DNA of 5,601 bases from an uncultured Acetatifactor sp. (lineage in GTDB: Bacteria; Bacillota; Clostridia; Lachnospirales; Lachnospiraceae), in assembly GCA_910577235.1 (NCBI GenBank), contig CAJTMX010000073.1:1-5601 (forward strand), read 5' to 3'. Below the pieces are notes generated by a model. That model ran no database searches. It had not been told where the DNA came from and saw nothing but the letters and a program-made list of their open reading frames with translations. Of the stretch, positions 1 through 5,553 are shown one piece after another (position 1 is the stretch's first letter; the number at the start of each line of letters is the position of its first letter). Made by a program: the position numbers and the translations under genes.

Positions 1-138
1 TTATTTATTCCCGTGGGCAATGAGCAGATCAATTATGGTGGTGACTCCATCCCGGATGTCTGTGTCTGTGGAACTTCGGCAAATACAGCAGGCACTCGGT
101 TTGGAAAAGTGTGGCATTTAAGCAGAATGGAGGTGTAA
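1..138 (+). CDS. Possible 3' end of an upstream gene (partial, unidentified)
   Basis: A reading frame is open from the left edge (codons beginning at base 1) to a TAA at 136-138, giving 45 residues that end GKVWHLSRMEV. The stop lies two bases before the ATG at 141, and the ribosome binding site of the next gene sits inside this frame, an arrangement typical of genes in one operon. First codon positions are rich in purines, especially G, which favours this reading. I do not recognise the protein. Two rivals exist: a second + frame ending at 120, and a - strand frame from an ATG at 117-115 to a TAA at 3-1 (38 residues with a Cys-Cys-Ile-Cys cluster), which has no visible ribosome binding site. 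Confidence 0.3.
   Translation, partial: LFIPVGNEQINYGGDSIPDVCVCGTSANTAGTRFGKVWHLSRMEV
129..133 (+). promoter_or_regulatory. Ribosome binding site fixing the start at 141
   Basis: GGAGG lies seven bases before the ATG at 141. An in-frame GTG at 111 would lengthen the protein by ten residues but has no comparable site before it, so the ATG at 141 is the better start. Confidence 0.8.
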
Positions 139-140
139 GG

Positions 141-1577
141 ATGGCAGGATTTGTTTATTTTACGGACGAGCAGAAACAGCGGGCAAACGAGGTAGACCTG
201 GAGGACTTCCTCTCCCGCCAGGGGGAGAAGCTGCTGCGCTCCGGCAGGGAGAAAAGGCTTCAAAGCGACCACAGCATCACGGTGCGGGGCAACCGCTGGT
301 ATGACCATGCGGCAGGGACCGGGGGCTGTGCCATCGACTTTGTGCAGATGCATTACAACAGCACATTCCCGGAGGCGGTCACCCTGCTCCTTGGCGGGGA
401 GCAGGGGCAGGCATACCGCACCAGCGAGCCGGAAGGGGAAAAAGAGCCAAAGCCCTTTGCGTTGCCGGAGGCGAACCAGGACATGCGGCGGGCATATGCC
501 TACCTGACAAAGAGCCGCTGCCTGGACCGGGAGGTGGTTTCCGCTTTCGCCGGGAAAAAGATGATCTATGAGGACGCAAAATACCACAACGTGGTGTTTG
601 TGGGGTATGACGCGGACGGGACAGCCCGCCATGCCCATAAGAGGGGGAGCCATACGAAAGGAGAGGCGTTCAAGGGCAACGTGGACGGCAGCGATCCCAG
701 GTACAGCTTCCGGCACCTGGGGAAAGGGAACACCGTCTATGTGTTTGAGGCCCCCATCGACATGCTGTCCTTTATCACGCTGCACAAAAAAGGCTGGCAG
801 GAGAACAGCTATGTGGCATTAAGCGGCATATCGGCACACGCCATGCTCCAGGCGTTAAAGGACAGCCCCCAGGCCGGCACGGTGGTTCTCTGCCTGGACC
901 ATGACCCCGCAGGCATAGAGAACAGCTACCGGCTGGCGGACGCCGTAAAGGAACAGCGGCCGGATGTCCGCGTGAGGATGCTGCAGCCCGTCAACAAGGA
1001 CTGGAATGAGGACCTGAAGGCACAGAATGGGATGGAGCCAATCCCGGCAAAGGAGCATCCGGGGATAGCGGAGTGCAGGGCGTGGTGCGGGACGCTCAAG
1101 GAAGTGGCGGAAAGCATCGATCCCAGGCATGCCACCGCGGAATCCCTGAAACGGTACCACTACGGGATCTATCAGACACTGCAGAAGGGGACCAGCCCGG
1201 AACAGCTGGAGGATGCCTTTGACGGGGACGGCCTGCTCCTGGCGGGGATCGCAGTCAGGATCATGGAAAAGTACGGAAAGGAGCTTGGGCGGGAGGCTGC
1301 GCCGGGGCAGATCATCGACAACCTGTGCGGCAGGTACAGGCCCCATAAGGACAGGGGAAACCTGAAATCCCGGCTTACAGACATGCAGGATGCCTTTGAA
1401 AGCGTGATGGCGTGTTTTGCAGGAACAGAGCCGGGAACGGATGAGGAAAAGGAAACGCTGGTCAAAAAATGTGTGGGCCTTACGATGGAATGCATCAGGG
1501 CCCACATTTTTGTGGCTGAAAAGCTGCAGGCCCAGAAACAGGAGGGAGGGATAAAACAGATATGCAGCCAGTCGTAA
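141..1577 (+). CDS. DUF3991/TOPRIM primase-like protein of a conjugative element
   Basis: The product has 478 residues. Residues about 10-85 resemble the CHC2 zinc-finger domain of DNA primases (the VDLEDFL start and a GGCAIDFV motif before a helix), but the zinc-binding cysteines are missing. A DUF3991 region follows at about 110-190. Next is a TOPRIM fold: the conserved Glu is E203 in VFEAPIDML, and the acidic pair is D253 and D255 in LCLDHDPAG. The last 170 or so residues are predicted helical and unassigned. Proteins of this family are encoded beside conjugation genes in Firmicutes and are thought to act on DNA during transfer or re-establishment in the recipient, perhaps as primase-like factors; the exact reaction is not established. 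The stop overlaps the coupling-protein start by 16 bases, so translation is probably coupled. Family assignment is firm, function inferred. Confidence 0.93.
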   Translation: MAGFVYFTDEQKQRANEVDLEDFLSRQGEKLLRSGREKRLQSDHSITVRGNRWYDHAAGTGGCAIDFVQMHYNSTFPEAVTLLLGGEQGQAYRTSEPEGEKEPKPFALPEANQDMRRAYAYLTKSRCLDREVVSAFAGKKMIYEDAKYHNVVFVGYDADGTARHAHKRGSHTKGEAFKGNVDGSDPRYSFRHLGKGNTVYVFEAPIDMLSFITLHKKGWQENSYVALSGISAHAMLQALKDSPQAGTVVLCLDHDPAGIENSYRLADAVKEQRPDVRVRMLQPVNKDWNEDLKAQNGMEPIPAKEHPGIAECRAWCGTLKEVAESIDPRHATAESLKRYHYGIYQTLQKGTSPEQLEDAFDGDGLLLAGIAVRIMEKYGKELGREAAPGQIIDNLCGRYRPHKDRGNLKSRLTDMQDAFESVMACFAGTEPGTDEEKETLVKKCVGLTMECIRAHIFVAEKLQAQKQEGGIKQICSQS

Positions 1578-3376
1578 TGCTGATACTGATGGGCGTGGGG
1601 ATGTTTGCCGTCATCGGCGGCATCTCCCTGCTGTCCCATTATTACACCTTAAACGGGATCAAATCCCGGACCGTGGGGGACGGCCAGCACGGCACGGCCC
1701 GGTTTGCCACGGAAAAGGAGATCCGGGAAACCTATGCCCATGTCCCCTACGAGCCGGAGAGATGGCGCAGGGGCGAGAACCTGCCCGCAGCACAGGGGCT
1801 GGTGGTCGGGTACAAAAAACACGGGGCAGGCATCACCGCATTGGTGGACGAGGGGGACATCCACTGCCTGATGATCGGTGCCGCAGGCGTTGGCAAGACC
1901 GCCAACTTTCTATACCCCAACATCGAATACGCCTGTGCGTCCGGGATGAGCTTCGTGACCACGGACACCAAGGGCGACCTGTTCCGCAACTATGCGGGGA
2001 TCGCAAAGGATTACTACGGCTACCGGGTATCCATCCTTGACCTGCGCAACCCCACCCGCTCGGACGGCGGCAACATCCTGACCATGGTGAACAAATACAT
2101 GGATGAATACCTTGCGGACACAGGGAACCTGGCGGCCAAGGCCAGGGCGGAGAAGTATGCCAAGATCACGGCCAAGACCATCATCTGCTCGGACGGCGCG
2201 CAGGCCAGCAGCTACGGGCAGAACGCATTCTTTTATGACGCGGCGGAGGGGCTTTTGGCATCCGTGATCCTGCTGATCGCGGAATACTGCCCGCCCCAGA
2301 AGCGCCACATCGTCTCCGTGTTCAAGCTGCTCCAGGACCTGATGGCGCCGTCCCCCGTAAAGAACCGGAACCTATTCCAGCTTCTGATGGATAAGCTGCC
2401 CGCCGAACACAAGGCCAGGTGGTTTGCAGGGGCGGCACTGAACAGTGCGGAACAGGCGATGGCCTCCGTACTCTCCACCGCCATGAGCCGCCTGAACGCT
2501 TTCTTGGACAGCGAGATGGAGCAGATCCTGTGTTTTGACAGCACCCTGGATACGGAAACCTTCTGCACCAATAAGGCGGCGATCTTCATCGTGCTGCCGG
2601 AGGAAGACAACACAAAGTATTTCATGGTGTCCTTATTCCTCCAGCAGCTCTACCGGGAAATGCTTTCCATTGCGGACGAGCATGGGGGAAAGCTGCCGAA
2701 CCGGGTCATGGTGTTTGCGGACGAGATCGGCACCATACCAAAGATCGAGTCCATGGAGATGATGTTCTCCGCAGGCCGTTCCAGGCGGATCAGTATGGTG
2801 CCCATCATCCAGAGCTTTGCACAGCTGCAGAAGAACTACGGGAAGGAAGGCTCCAGCATCATCACCGACAACTGCCAGGACATCCTCTTCGGCGGTTTTG
2901 CGCCCAACTCGGAGAGCGCGGACATCCTCTCCAAAGCCCTGGGGAACAGGACGGTGCTGTCCGGCTCCATCTCCAGGGGGAAGAACGACCCCAGCCAGAG
3001 CCTGCAGATGATGAGCCGGCCGCTGATGTCCCCGGACGAGTTAAAGACGCTCCCCAAAGGGCATTTCATCCTTGCCAAGACCGGGTGCTGCCCCATGCAG
3101 ACAAGGCTCCCGCTGTTCTTAAAATGGGGGATCGTATTCGGGGAGGCTTATGAGGTGCCGGAGAGGGCGGCAAGGGAGGTATTCTATGCTGACCGCTTTG
3201 AACTGGAACAGGAGATCCTGCGCCGCCGTGAGGATGAGGAAATGGAGGATGGGGAACCTGGGGAGCCGCCCCTGCCGCCAGGCGCGGTCCGGACGGGCGG
3301 CCAGGGCCATACGCCTGCACTCCAGGAGAAAGAGCACTCGCGCCTGCCCAGGCGCATGCCCCTGCGGACAGATTAG
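1562..3376 (+). CDS. VirD4/TraG-like type IV coupling protein (conjugative DNA-transfer ATPase)
   Basis: The product has 604 residues. It should dock the relaxase-DNA complex at the inner side of the membrane and deliver it to the type IV secretion channel. One hydrophobic segment at residues about 4-25 would anchor it, with the rest in the cytoplasm. The Walker A motif is GAAGVGKT at 106-113, followed by the TraG-family motif TTDTKGDL at 133-140. The Walker B is VMVFADE at 382-388, and IIQSFAQLQKNYG ends at 427. The last 50 or so residues are a low-complexity tail, first acidic and proline-rich (EEMEDGEPGEPPLPP), then basic, as often seen where such proteins contact substrates. A run GGAGGGAGGG at 1541-1550, inside the preceding gene, supplies the ribosome binding site, though the spacing of about 11 bases is long. 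A single anchor rather than two fits my recollection of this clostridial branch. Length and motifs look intact. Confidence 0.96.
   Translation: MQPVVMLILMGVGMFAVIGGISLLSHYYTLNGIKSRTVGDGQHGTARFATEKEIRETYAHVPYEPERWRRGENLPAAQGLVVGYKKHGAGITALVDEGDIHCLMIGAAGVGKTANFLYPNIEYACASGMSFVTTDTKGDLFRNYAGIAKDYYGYRVSILDLRNPTRSDGGNILTMVNKYMDEYLADTGNLAAKARAEKYAKITAKTIICSDGAQASSYGQNAFFYDAAEGLLASVILLIAEYCPPQKRHIVSVFKLLQDLMAPSPVKNRNLFQLLMDKLPAEHKARWFAGAALNSAEQAMASVLSTAMSRLNAFLDSEMEQILCFDSTLDTETFCTNKAAIFIVLPEEDNTKYFMVSLFLQQLYREMLSIADEHGGKLPNRVMVFADEIGTIPKIESMEMMFSAGRSRRISMVPIIQSFAQLQKNYGKEGSSIITDNCQDILFGGFAPNSESADILSKALGNRTVLSGSISRGKNDPSQSLQMMSRPLMSPDELKTLPKGHFILAKTGCCPMQTRLPLFLKWGIVFGEAYEVPERAAREVFYADRFELEQEILRRREDEEMEDGEPGEPPLPPGAVRTGGQGHTPALQEKEHSRLPRRMPLRTD
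3340..3355. repeat. Compact 7-bp inverted repeat at the 3' end of the coupling-protein gene
   Basis: GCGCCTG and CAGGCGC are separated by two bases, a perfect palindromic pair inside the low-complexity tail codons and about 30 bases before the winged-helix gene. It could be chance in GC-rich DNA, an mRNA hairpin affecting the next gene, or a binding site. Confidence 0.4.
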
Positions 3377-3385
3377 GGGGCGCCT

Positions 3386-3646
3386 ATGGGATATTTTACG
3401 GAGATCTATGCAAAAGAGCTGCCGCACCGGGCAAAGGCGGTGTATATGTACCTGAAAGACCGCAGCAACAAAGAGGGACAGTGTTACCCTGCCATCAGCA
3501 CGGTTGCGAAGGAGCTGCAGCTTTCGCGCAGGACGGTGGAAAGGGCCATTGACGACCTGGTGCGGGCAGGGCTTGTCACAAAAGAACAGCGCTGGCGGGA
3601 GAACGGCGGACGGAGCAGCCTGCTCTTTACCCTGAAAGGCGGCTGA
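3386..3646 (+). CDS. Small winged-helix (HTH_36-like) DNA-binding protein
   Basis: The product has 86 residues and is almost entirely one winged-helix domain. Residues about 8-25 form a first helix (RAKAVYMYLKDRSN). GQCYPAISTVAKEL begins near 31 and leads into the recognition helix LSRRTVERAIDDL, and then a wing with the GLVTKEQRWRENGGRSS stretch. This is the HTH_36 type found in replication initiators and small regulators. AGGGGG at 3375-3380, overlapping the stop of the coupling-protein gene, lies five bases before the ATG, and only nine bases separate the two genes, so it is the last gene of the + strand operon here. Its role may be control of transfer genes or binding at an origin; the sequence does not decide. 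It is complete, and small stand-alone proteins of this type are common next to clostridial coupling proteins. Confidence 0.9.
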   Translation: MGYFTEIYAKELPHRAKAVYMYLKDRSNKEGQCYPAISTVAKELQLSRRTVERAIDDLVRAGLVTKEQRWRENGGRSSLLFTLKGG

Positions 3647-3649
3647 AAT

Positions 3650-3696
3650 CAAAAAAGAAATGCCGCCAGGGGGGAAGTGCGCCCTCCTGGCGGCAT
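3650..3696 (-). terminator. Intrinsic terminator for the - strand operon
   Basis: A 15-bp stem (arms 3660-3674 and 3682-3696, one G-T pair, 7-base loop) carries GCCGCCAGG in one arm. Read on the - strand it is followed at once by a T-rich run (TTCTTTTTT at 3659-3651), the standard form of a Rho-independent terminator. On the + strand the stem is followed by AAGGGATA with no U-run, so it would stop + strand transcripts poorly. It lies about 125 bases beyond the stop of the XRE gene and just past the end of the convergent winged-helix gene. Confidence 0.75.
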
Positions 3697-3708
3697 AAGG
3701 GATATGCC

Positions 3709-3834
3709 ATGATGACACAAGCGGTGAAGGTATCACCCTAAGAAAGTTTTTACCGGCAGAGAAAGAATATGCAGTTACAGGACAGTCTGGGAGATTGGAA
3801 AACCAGGGCAGGGGATGGACTCAGCAGGGGCTGA
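3709..3834 (+). pseudogene. Interrupted short reading frame, possible gene remnant
   Basis: An ATG at 3709 with a fair ribosome binding site (TAAGG at 3696-3700) opens MMTQAVKVSP, then a TAA at 3739. The same frame continues for 30 codons, beginning ESFYRQRKNMQLQDSLGDW, to a TGA at 3832-3834 inside the 3' end of the XRE gene on the other strand. The amino-acid mix after the stop looks protein-like, so this could be the broken start of a lost gene of the + operon. It could equally be chance, or the ten-codon part could be a leader peptide. No family recognised. Confidence 0.2.
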
Positions 3835-4069
3835 AGAAGTCGCCGTAATCGCACCCCAGTATTTCCCGGAGGGCAACCAGCTGTGCGGTGGTAGGGTTGC
3901 AGGCCCCCTGCTCGATCTTGCTGAGGGAGCTGGTGCTGATGGGGATGCCTTCCAGCTGCAGCTTTGCCACCAGGTCTGAATTGCGCAGGCGTTTCTGTTC
4001 CCGCAGGCGGCGGATGTTCTGGCCGATGATGGGGGAACTGCCCTGTTTAATCCGTTCTGCCTTGTTCAT
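3821..4069 (-). CDS. XRE-family helix-turn-helix transcriptional regulator
   Basis: The product has 82 residues, essentially a single lambda-repressor/Cro-type domain. Residues about 15-31 are the first helix (IGQNIRRLREQKRLRNS), DLVAKLQLEG gives the second, and the recognition helix is in ISTSSLSKIEQGACNPT. LVALREILGCDYGDFF closes the fold. It has no extra sensor or protease domain, so it is probably a dimeric repressor that responds through partner proteins or simply by concentration. It is the last gene of the three-gene - strand operon; the preceding stop is nine bases upstream, and GAGG four bases before the ATG is a weak ribosome binding site, suggesting translation by re-initiation. 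Autoregulation of the operon is likely by analogy, and the inverted repeat at 5062-5084 is a candidate target. Confidence 0.92.
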   Translation of the reverse strand: MNKAERIKQGSSPIIGQNIRRLREQKRLRNSDLVAKLQLEGIPISTSSLSKIEQGACNPTTAQLVALREILGCDYGDFFSPC

Positions 4070-4078
4070 GGGGCCTCA

Positions 4079-4657
4079 TCAAAGGCTGATCCCGGACAGG
4101 CCAAGGAAATATTCCCGTTTGTCAAGGATCTCTTTTTGCTGATTTTCCGGCAGACAGCGGAACATGTCCTGGTAGTCCAGATCGGCCAGGGGTGTGCCTT
4201 TCGTGAGTGCAAGGAGCCGCAGGGAATACCATTCGCCCCAGAGGTCGTCAAACAGGTCCCTGCCGGAGGTGAAGATGCCGGCCTCCTCAAAACCGAAAGG
4301 GTAACTGTAATCCTGCAGTTTTACAAAGCCGTACTGCCCGGCGTCCAGCACCATGAGGTCCAGGCTGTACATTTCCGCAAAGGCATCGGCAATCCTGCTG
4401 CAGACTGCCCGCTCTTCCTCCGTGATGCGCACCCTGTCTTTTTCAGCCTGCATGTGTTCCACGGTTTCCAAGTGTGCGACCGCATCCTGCAAAAAATCCA
4501 GTTTCAGGTCTATCTCCGCCTGTGAATTGGCCGTGGCGGCATACTGGAGCAGCTCCTGCGGCCCCCAGCCGTTGATATCCCTGCACCGTCTGGCAAGACC
4601 GGAAAGGGTTTTGCACTGTTCAGGATCGAGGGTGTAGGAAAGGTTATAAGAGTCCAT
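4079..4657 (-). CDS. Hypothetical protein, 192 residues, middle gene of the - strand cassette
   Basis: I do not recognise a family. The product is acidic and mostly helical by eye, with no signal peptide, membrane segment or catalytic signature that I can name. The N-terminal part (about 10-65) includes NGWGPQELLQYAATANSQAE and looks like a helical domain. A charged helix follows (about 58-90, rich in Glu, Lys and Arg). The C-terminal half carries a distinctive aromatic stretch, YGFVKLQDYSYPFGFEEAG, then LFDDLWGEWYSLRLLAL and MFRCLPENQQKEIL. AAAGGAGG at 4667-4674 lies nine bases before the ATG, and the start overlaps the upstream gene by 14 bases, so the two are co-translated. Its place before an XRE regulator suggests an accessory role such as regulation, host control or defence, but that is inference only. 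Confidence 0.87.
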   Translation of the reverse strand: MDSYNLSYTLDPEQCKTLSGLARRCRDINGWGPQELLQYAATANSQAEIDLKLDFLQDAVAHLETVEHMQAEKDRVRITEEERAVCSRIADAFAEMYSLDLMVLDAGQYGFVKLQDYSYPFGFEEAGIFTSGRDLFDDLWGEWYSLRLLALTKGTPLADLDYQDMFRCLPENQQKEILDKREYFLGLSGISL

Positions 4658-4952
4658 CTGTCAGCGCCTCCTTTCTGGGCTGTGCCGGATCTAAGAGCAG
4701 CTCCCGGCAGTCGGAAAAGCCCAGCAGGTATGACAGCATCCCGTAGCGGCTCCCAATGGCGTTGTATCCGCTCACATAGCGGTCGACCAGCTTCATGGCA
4801 TCCGCCGAAAGATGCATCGCCTCCAGCTTATCCGAGTATTCATCAACCGACCGGAGCAGTGCCTGGTAATCCTCATCCCGCTGTGTGATCCCGTTCATGA
4901 CGCCATTCATGCGCATACCCATCAGCTGGTAAAGTGTAGATTGTTTGTCCAT
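4644..4952 (-). CDS. Small helical protein of unknown function, first gene of the - strand cassette
   Basis: The product has 102 residues. It begins MDKQSTLYQLMGMRMNG, continues with a long amphipathic helix around QALLRSVDEYSDKLEAM, and ends with SRYGMLSYLLGFSDCRELL. This layout, with a closing Y-x-x-GF-x-DC-x-x-LL pattern, resembles small uncharacterised Firmicute proteins (possibly DUF6809-like) often seen in mobile DNA; I cannot confirm the family. It is probably cytoplasmic and all-helical. The start at 4952 is chosen because AAAGGAGG (4961-4968) lies eight bases before it; an alternative TTG at 5012 has no such site and would begin inside a candidate promoter. The stop overlaps the next gene by 14 bases. 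Confidence 0.87.
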   Translation of the reverse strand: MDKQSTLYQLMGMRMNGVMNGITQRDEDYQALLRSVDEYSDKLEAMHLSADAMKLVDRYVSGYNAIGSRYGMLSYLLGFSDCRELLLDPAQPRKEALTDGLL

Positions 4953-4960
4953 AAAAAACG

Positions 4961-4968
4961 CCTCCTTT
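4961..4968 (-). promoter_or_regulatory. Ribosome binding site fixing the start at 4952
   Basis: On the - strand AAAGGAGG lies eight bases before the ATG at 4952, a near-perfect match to the Firmicute consensus. It rules against the longer TTG start at 5012. Confidence 0.85.
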
Positions 4969-4983
4969 TCTCGTGGTTGGTGT

Positions 4984-5012
4984 ATGTTAACTCTGAAACG
5001 GGGGAAAAGCAA
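4984..5012 (-). promoter_or_regulatory. Candidate proximal promoter of the - strand operon
   Basis: On the - strand TTGCTT (5012-5007) and TAACAT (4989-4984) are separated by 17 bases. The -10 keeps the key TA...T positions (4 of 6) and the -35 matches 3 of 6. It would start a transcript near 4977, about 25 bases before the first gene. A second candidate lies at 5051-5081. Confidence 0.3.
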
Positions 5013-5050
5013 CTACTAAGTGAAAAAAGAATTAGTATGCTGGTTAAGCA

Positions 5051-5081
5051 ATTTTAGGCGGCATTTTACGATGTGTGTAAA
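5051..5081 (-). promoter_or_regulatory. Candidate distal promoter of the - strand operon, overlapped by an inverted repeat
   Basis: On the - strand TTTACA (5081-5076, 5 of 6 to the -35 consensus) and TAAAAT (5056-5051, 5 of 6 to the -10) are separated by 19 bases, longer than the usual 17. The inverted repeat at 5062-5084 covers the -35 and much of the spacer, where a repressor would block polymerase. The transcript would carry a leader of about 90 bases. Confidence 0.35.
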
Positions 5082-5084
5082 ATG
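5062..5084. repeat. 8-bp perfect inverted repeat, operator-like
   Basis: CATTTTAC and GTAAAATG are separated by seven bases (GATGTGT). The size and symmetry suit a dimeric helix-turn-helix regulator. It lies about 110 bases upstream of the first gene of the operon that encodes the XRE protein, and over a candidate promoter, so it is a plausible operator for autoregulation. It is AT-rich, so chance symmetry is not excluded. Confidence 0.45.
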
Positions 5085-5228
5085 TATTGGTGAAACCATT
5101 AAAAAAGACACAAAGGTACCAGTTCACTAATTCAAAACAAATTTGAAAAATACAACATTTTTTGCAAGTATTGGTTTTAAAGTCAGTAATTATAGATATT
5201 TGAAGCCCTAATCAGCAAACATGAATTA

Positions 5229-5257
5229 TTGCGGACATCATATAAATATGCTATACT
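5229..5257 (+). promoter_or_regulatory. Extended -10 promoter-like sequence reading rightward
   Basis: TTGCGG (5229-5234) and TATACT (5252-5257) are separated by exactly 17 bases, and a TG one base before the -10 (5249-5250) makes it an extended -10. The -10 matches 5 of 6 and the -35 keeps TTG. Transcription would begin near 5264. No clear gene follows, although a GGGGGAGG run lies at 5286-5293. Confidence 0.45.
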
Positions 5258-5412
5258 ATAAAGAAAGCTGGATATTTGTTAAAATGGGGGAGGTGGATAT
5301 CCATCCGAGCCAAAGTATGAAATATCACTCTATCGGAATTGAGAATATAGTTCTAACCATGAGGATTGACAGATTTCCTCTGCTCACGGGTATGCTGGTT
5401 GGACAAGGATAA

Positions 5413-5514
5413 AGAGGACTGTATGACCTAATTAACCTGTCAAGAGATGAGTTTTCTGCTGACAGGTTTGGGGAGTTGTATTATCTTGCAAAGCAGATAA
5501 TATTAACTATATAA
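5413..5514 (+). pseudogene. Coding-like fragment without a start codon
   Basis: After the TAA at 5410-5412 the same frame runs 33 codons to a TAA at 5512-5514, beginning RGLYDLINLSRDEFSADRFG and ending with ELYYLAKQIILTI. The residue mix (charged, helical, few rare codons) looks like real protein, yet there is no ATG, GTG or TTG with a ribosome binding site at its head. A neighbouring frame upstream reads WLDKDKEDCMT just before, as if a frameshift split one gene. It may be a decayed gene; family not recognised. Confidence 0.2.
5434..5468. repeat. 9-bp perfect inverted repeat with 17-base loop
   Basis: AACCTGTCA and TGACAGGTT form a perfect stem. Neither strand shows a U-run after it, so it is not a normal terminator. 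It could be a protein-binding site, an RNA hairpin in the transcript from the promoter at 5229-5257, or part of a recombination or transfer site. Confidence 0.5.
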
Positions 5515-5553
5515 ATATAATCGTGATGATGTAGACAGACTGTGACAAAGATA

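Noticed and set aside
1..117. 38-residue - strand frame with a Cys-Cys-Ile-Cys cluster ending at the left edge
   Set aside because: No ribosome binding site before its ATG, and the + strand reading of the same triplets fits the operon better; left as an alternative in the first entry.
33..785. 250-residue open frame on the - strand opposite the TOPRIM gene
   Set aside because: It overlaps a well-supported family gene in GC-rich DNA, has no ribosome binding site or recognisable domain, and its composition (Pro, Val, Leu, His rich) is that of an opposite-strand shadow.
3119..3736. 205-residue open frame on the - strand opposite the end of the coupling-protein gene and the winged-helix gene
   Set aside because: It lies opposite two supported genes, runs through the terminator hairpin, and shows no domain.
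4136..4525. 129-residue open frame on the + strand opposite the 192-residue gene
   Set aside because: The - strand gene has a strong ribosome binding site and operon context; this frame has neither.
4953..5012. Longer start (TTG at 5012) for the 102-residue protein
   Set aside because: The ATG at 4952 has a near-perfect ribosome binding site; the extension would cover that site and a candidate promoter.
5091..5101. Small hairpin TGGT-GAA-ACCA
   Set aside because: Only four base pairs with a three-base loop; expected by chance.
5221..5412. 63-residue open frame in the AT-rich region
   Set aside because: No ribosome binding site before the ATG, the promoter-like sequence at 5229-5257 lies inside its first codons, and no family is recognised. 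An internal ATG at 5284 is also poorly supported.
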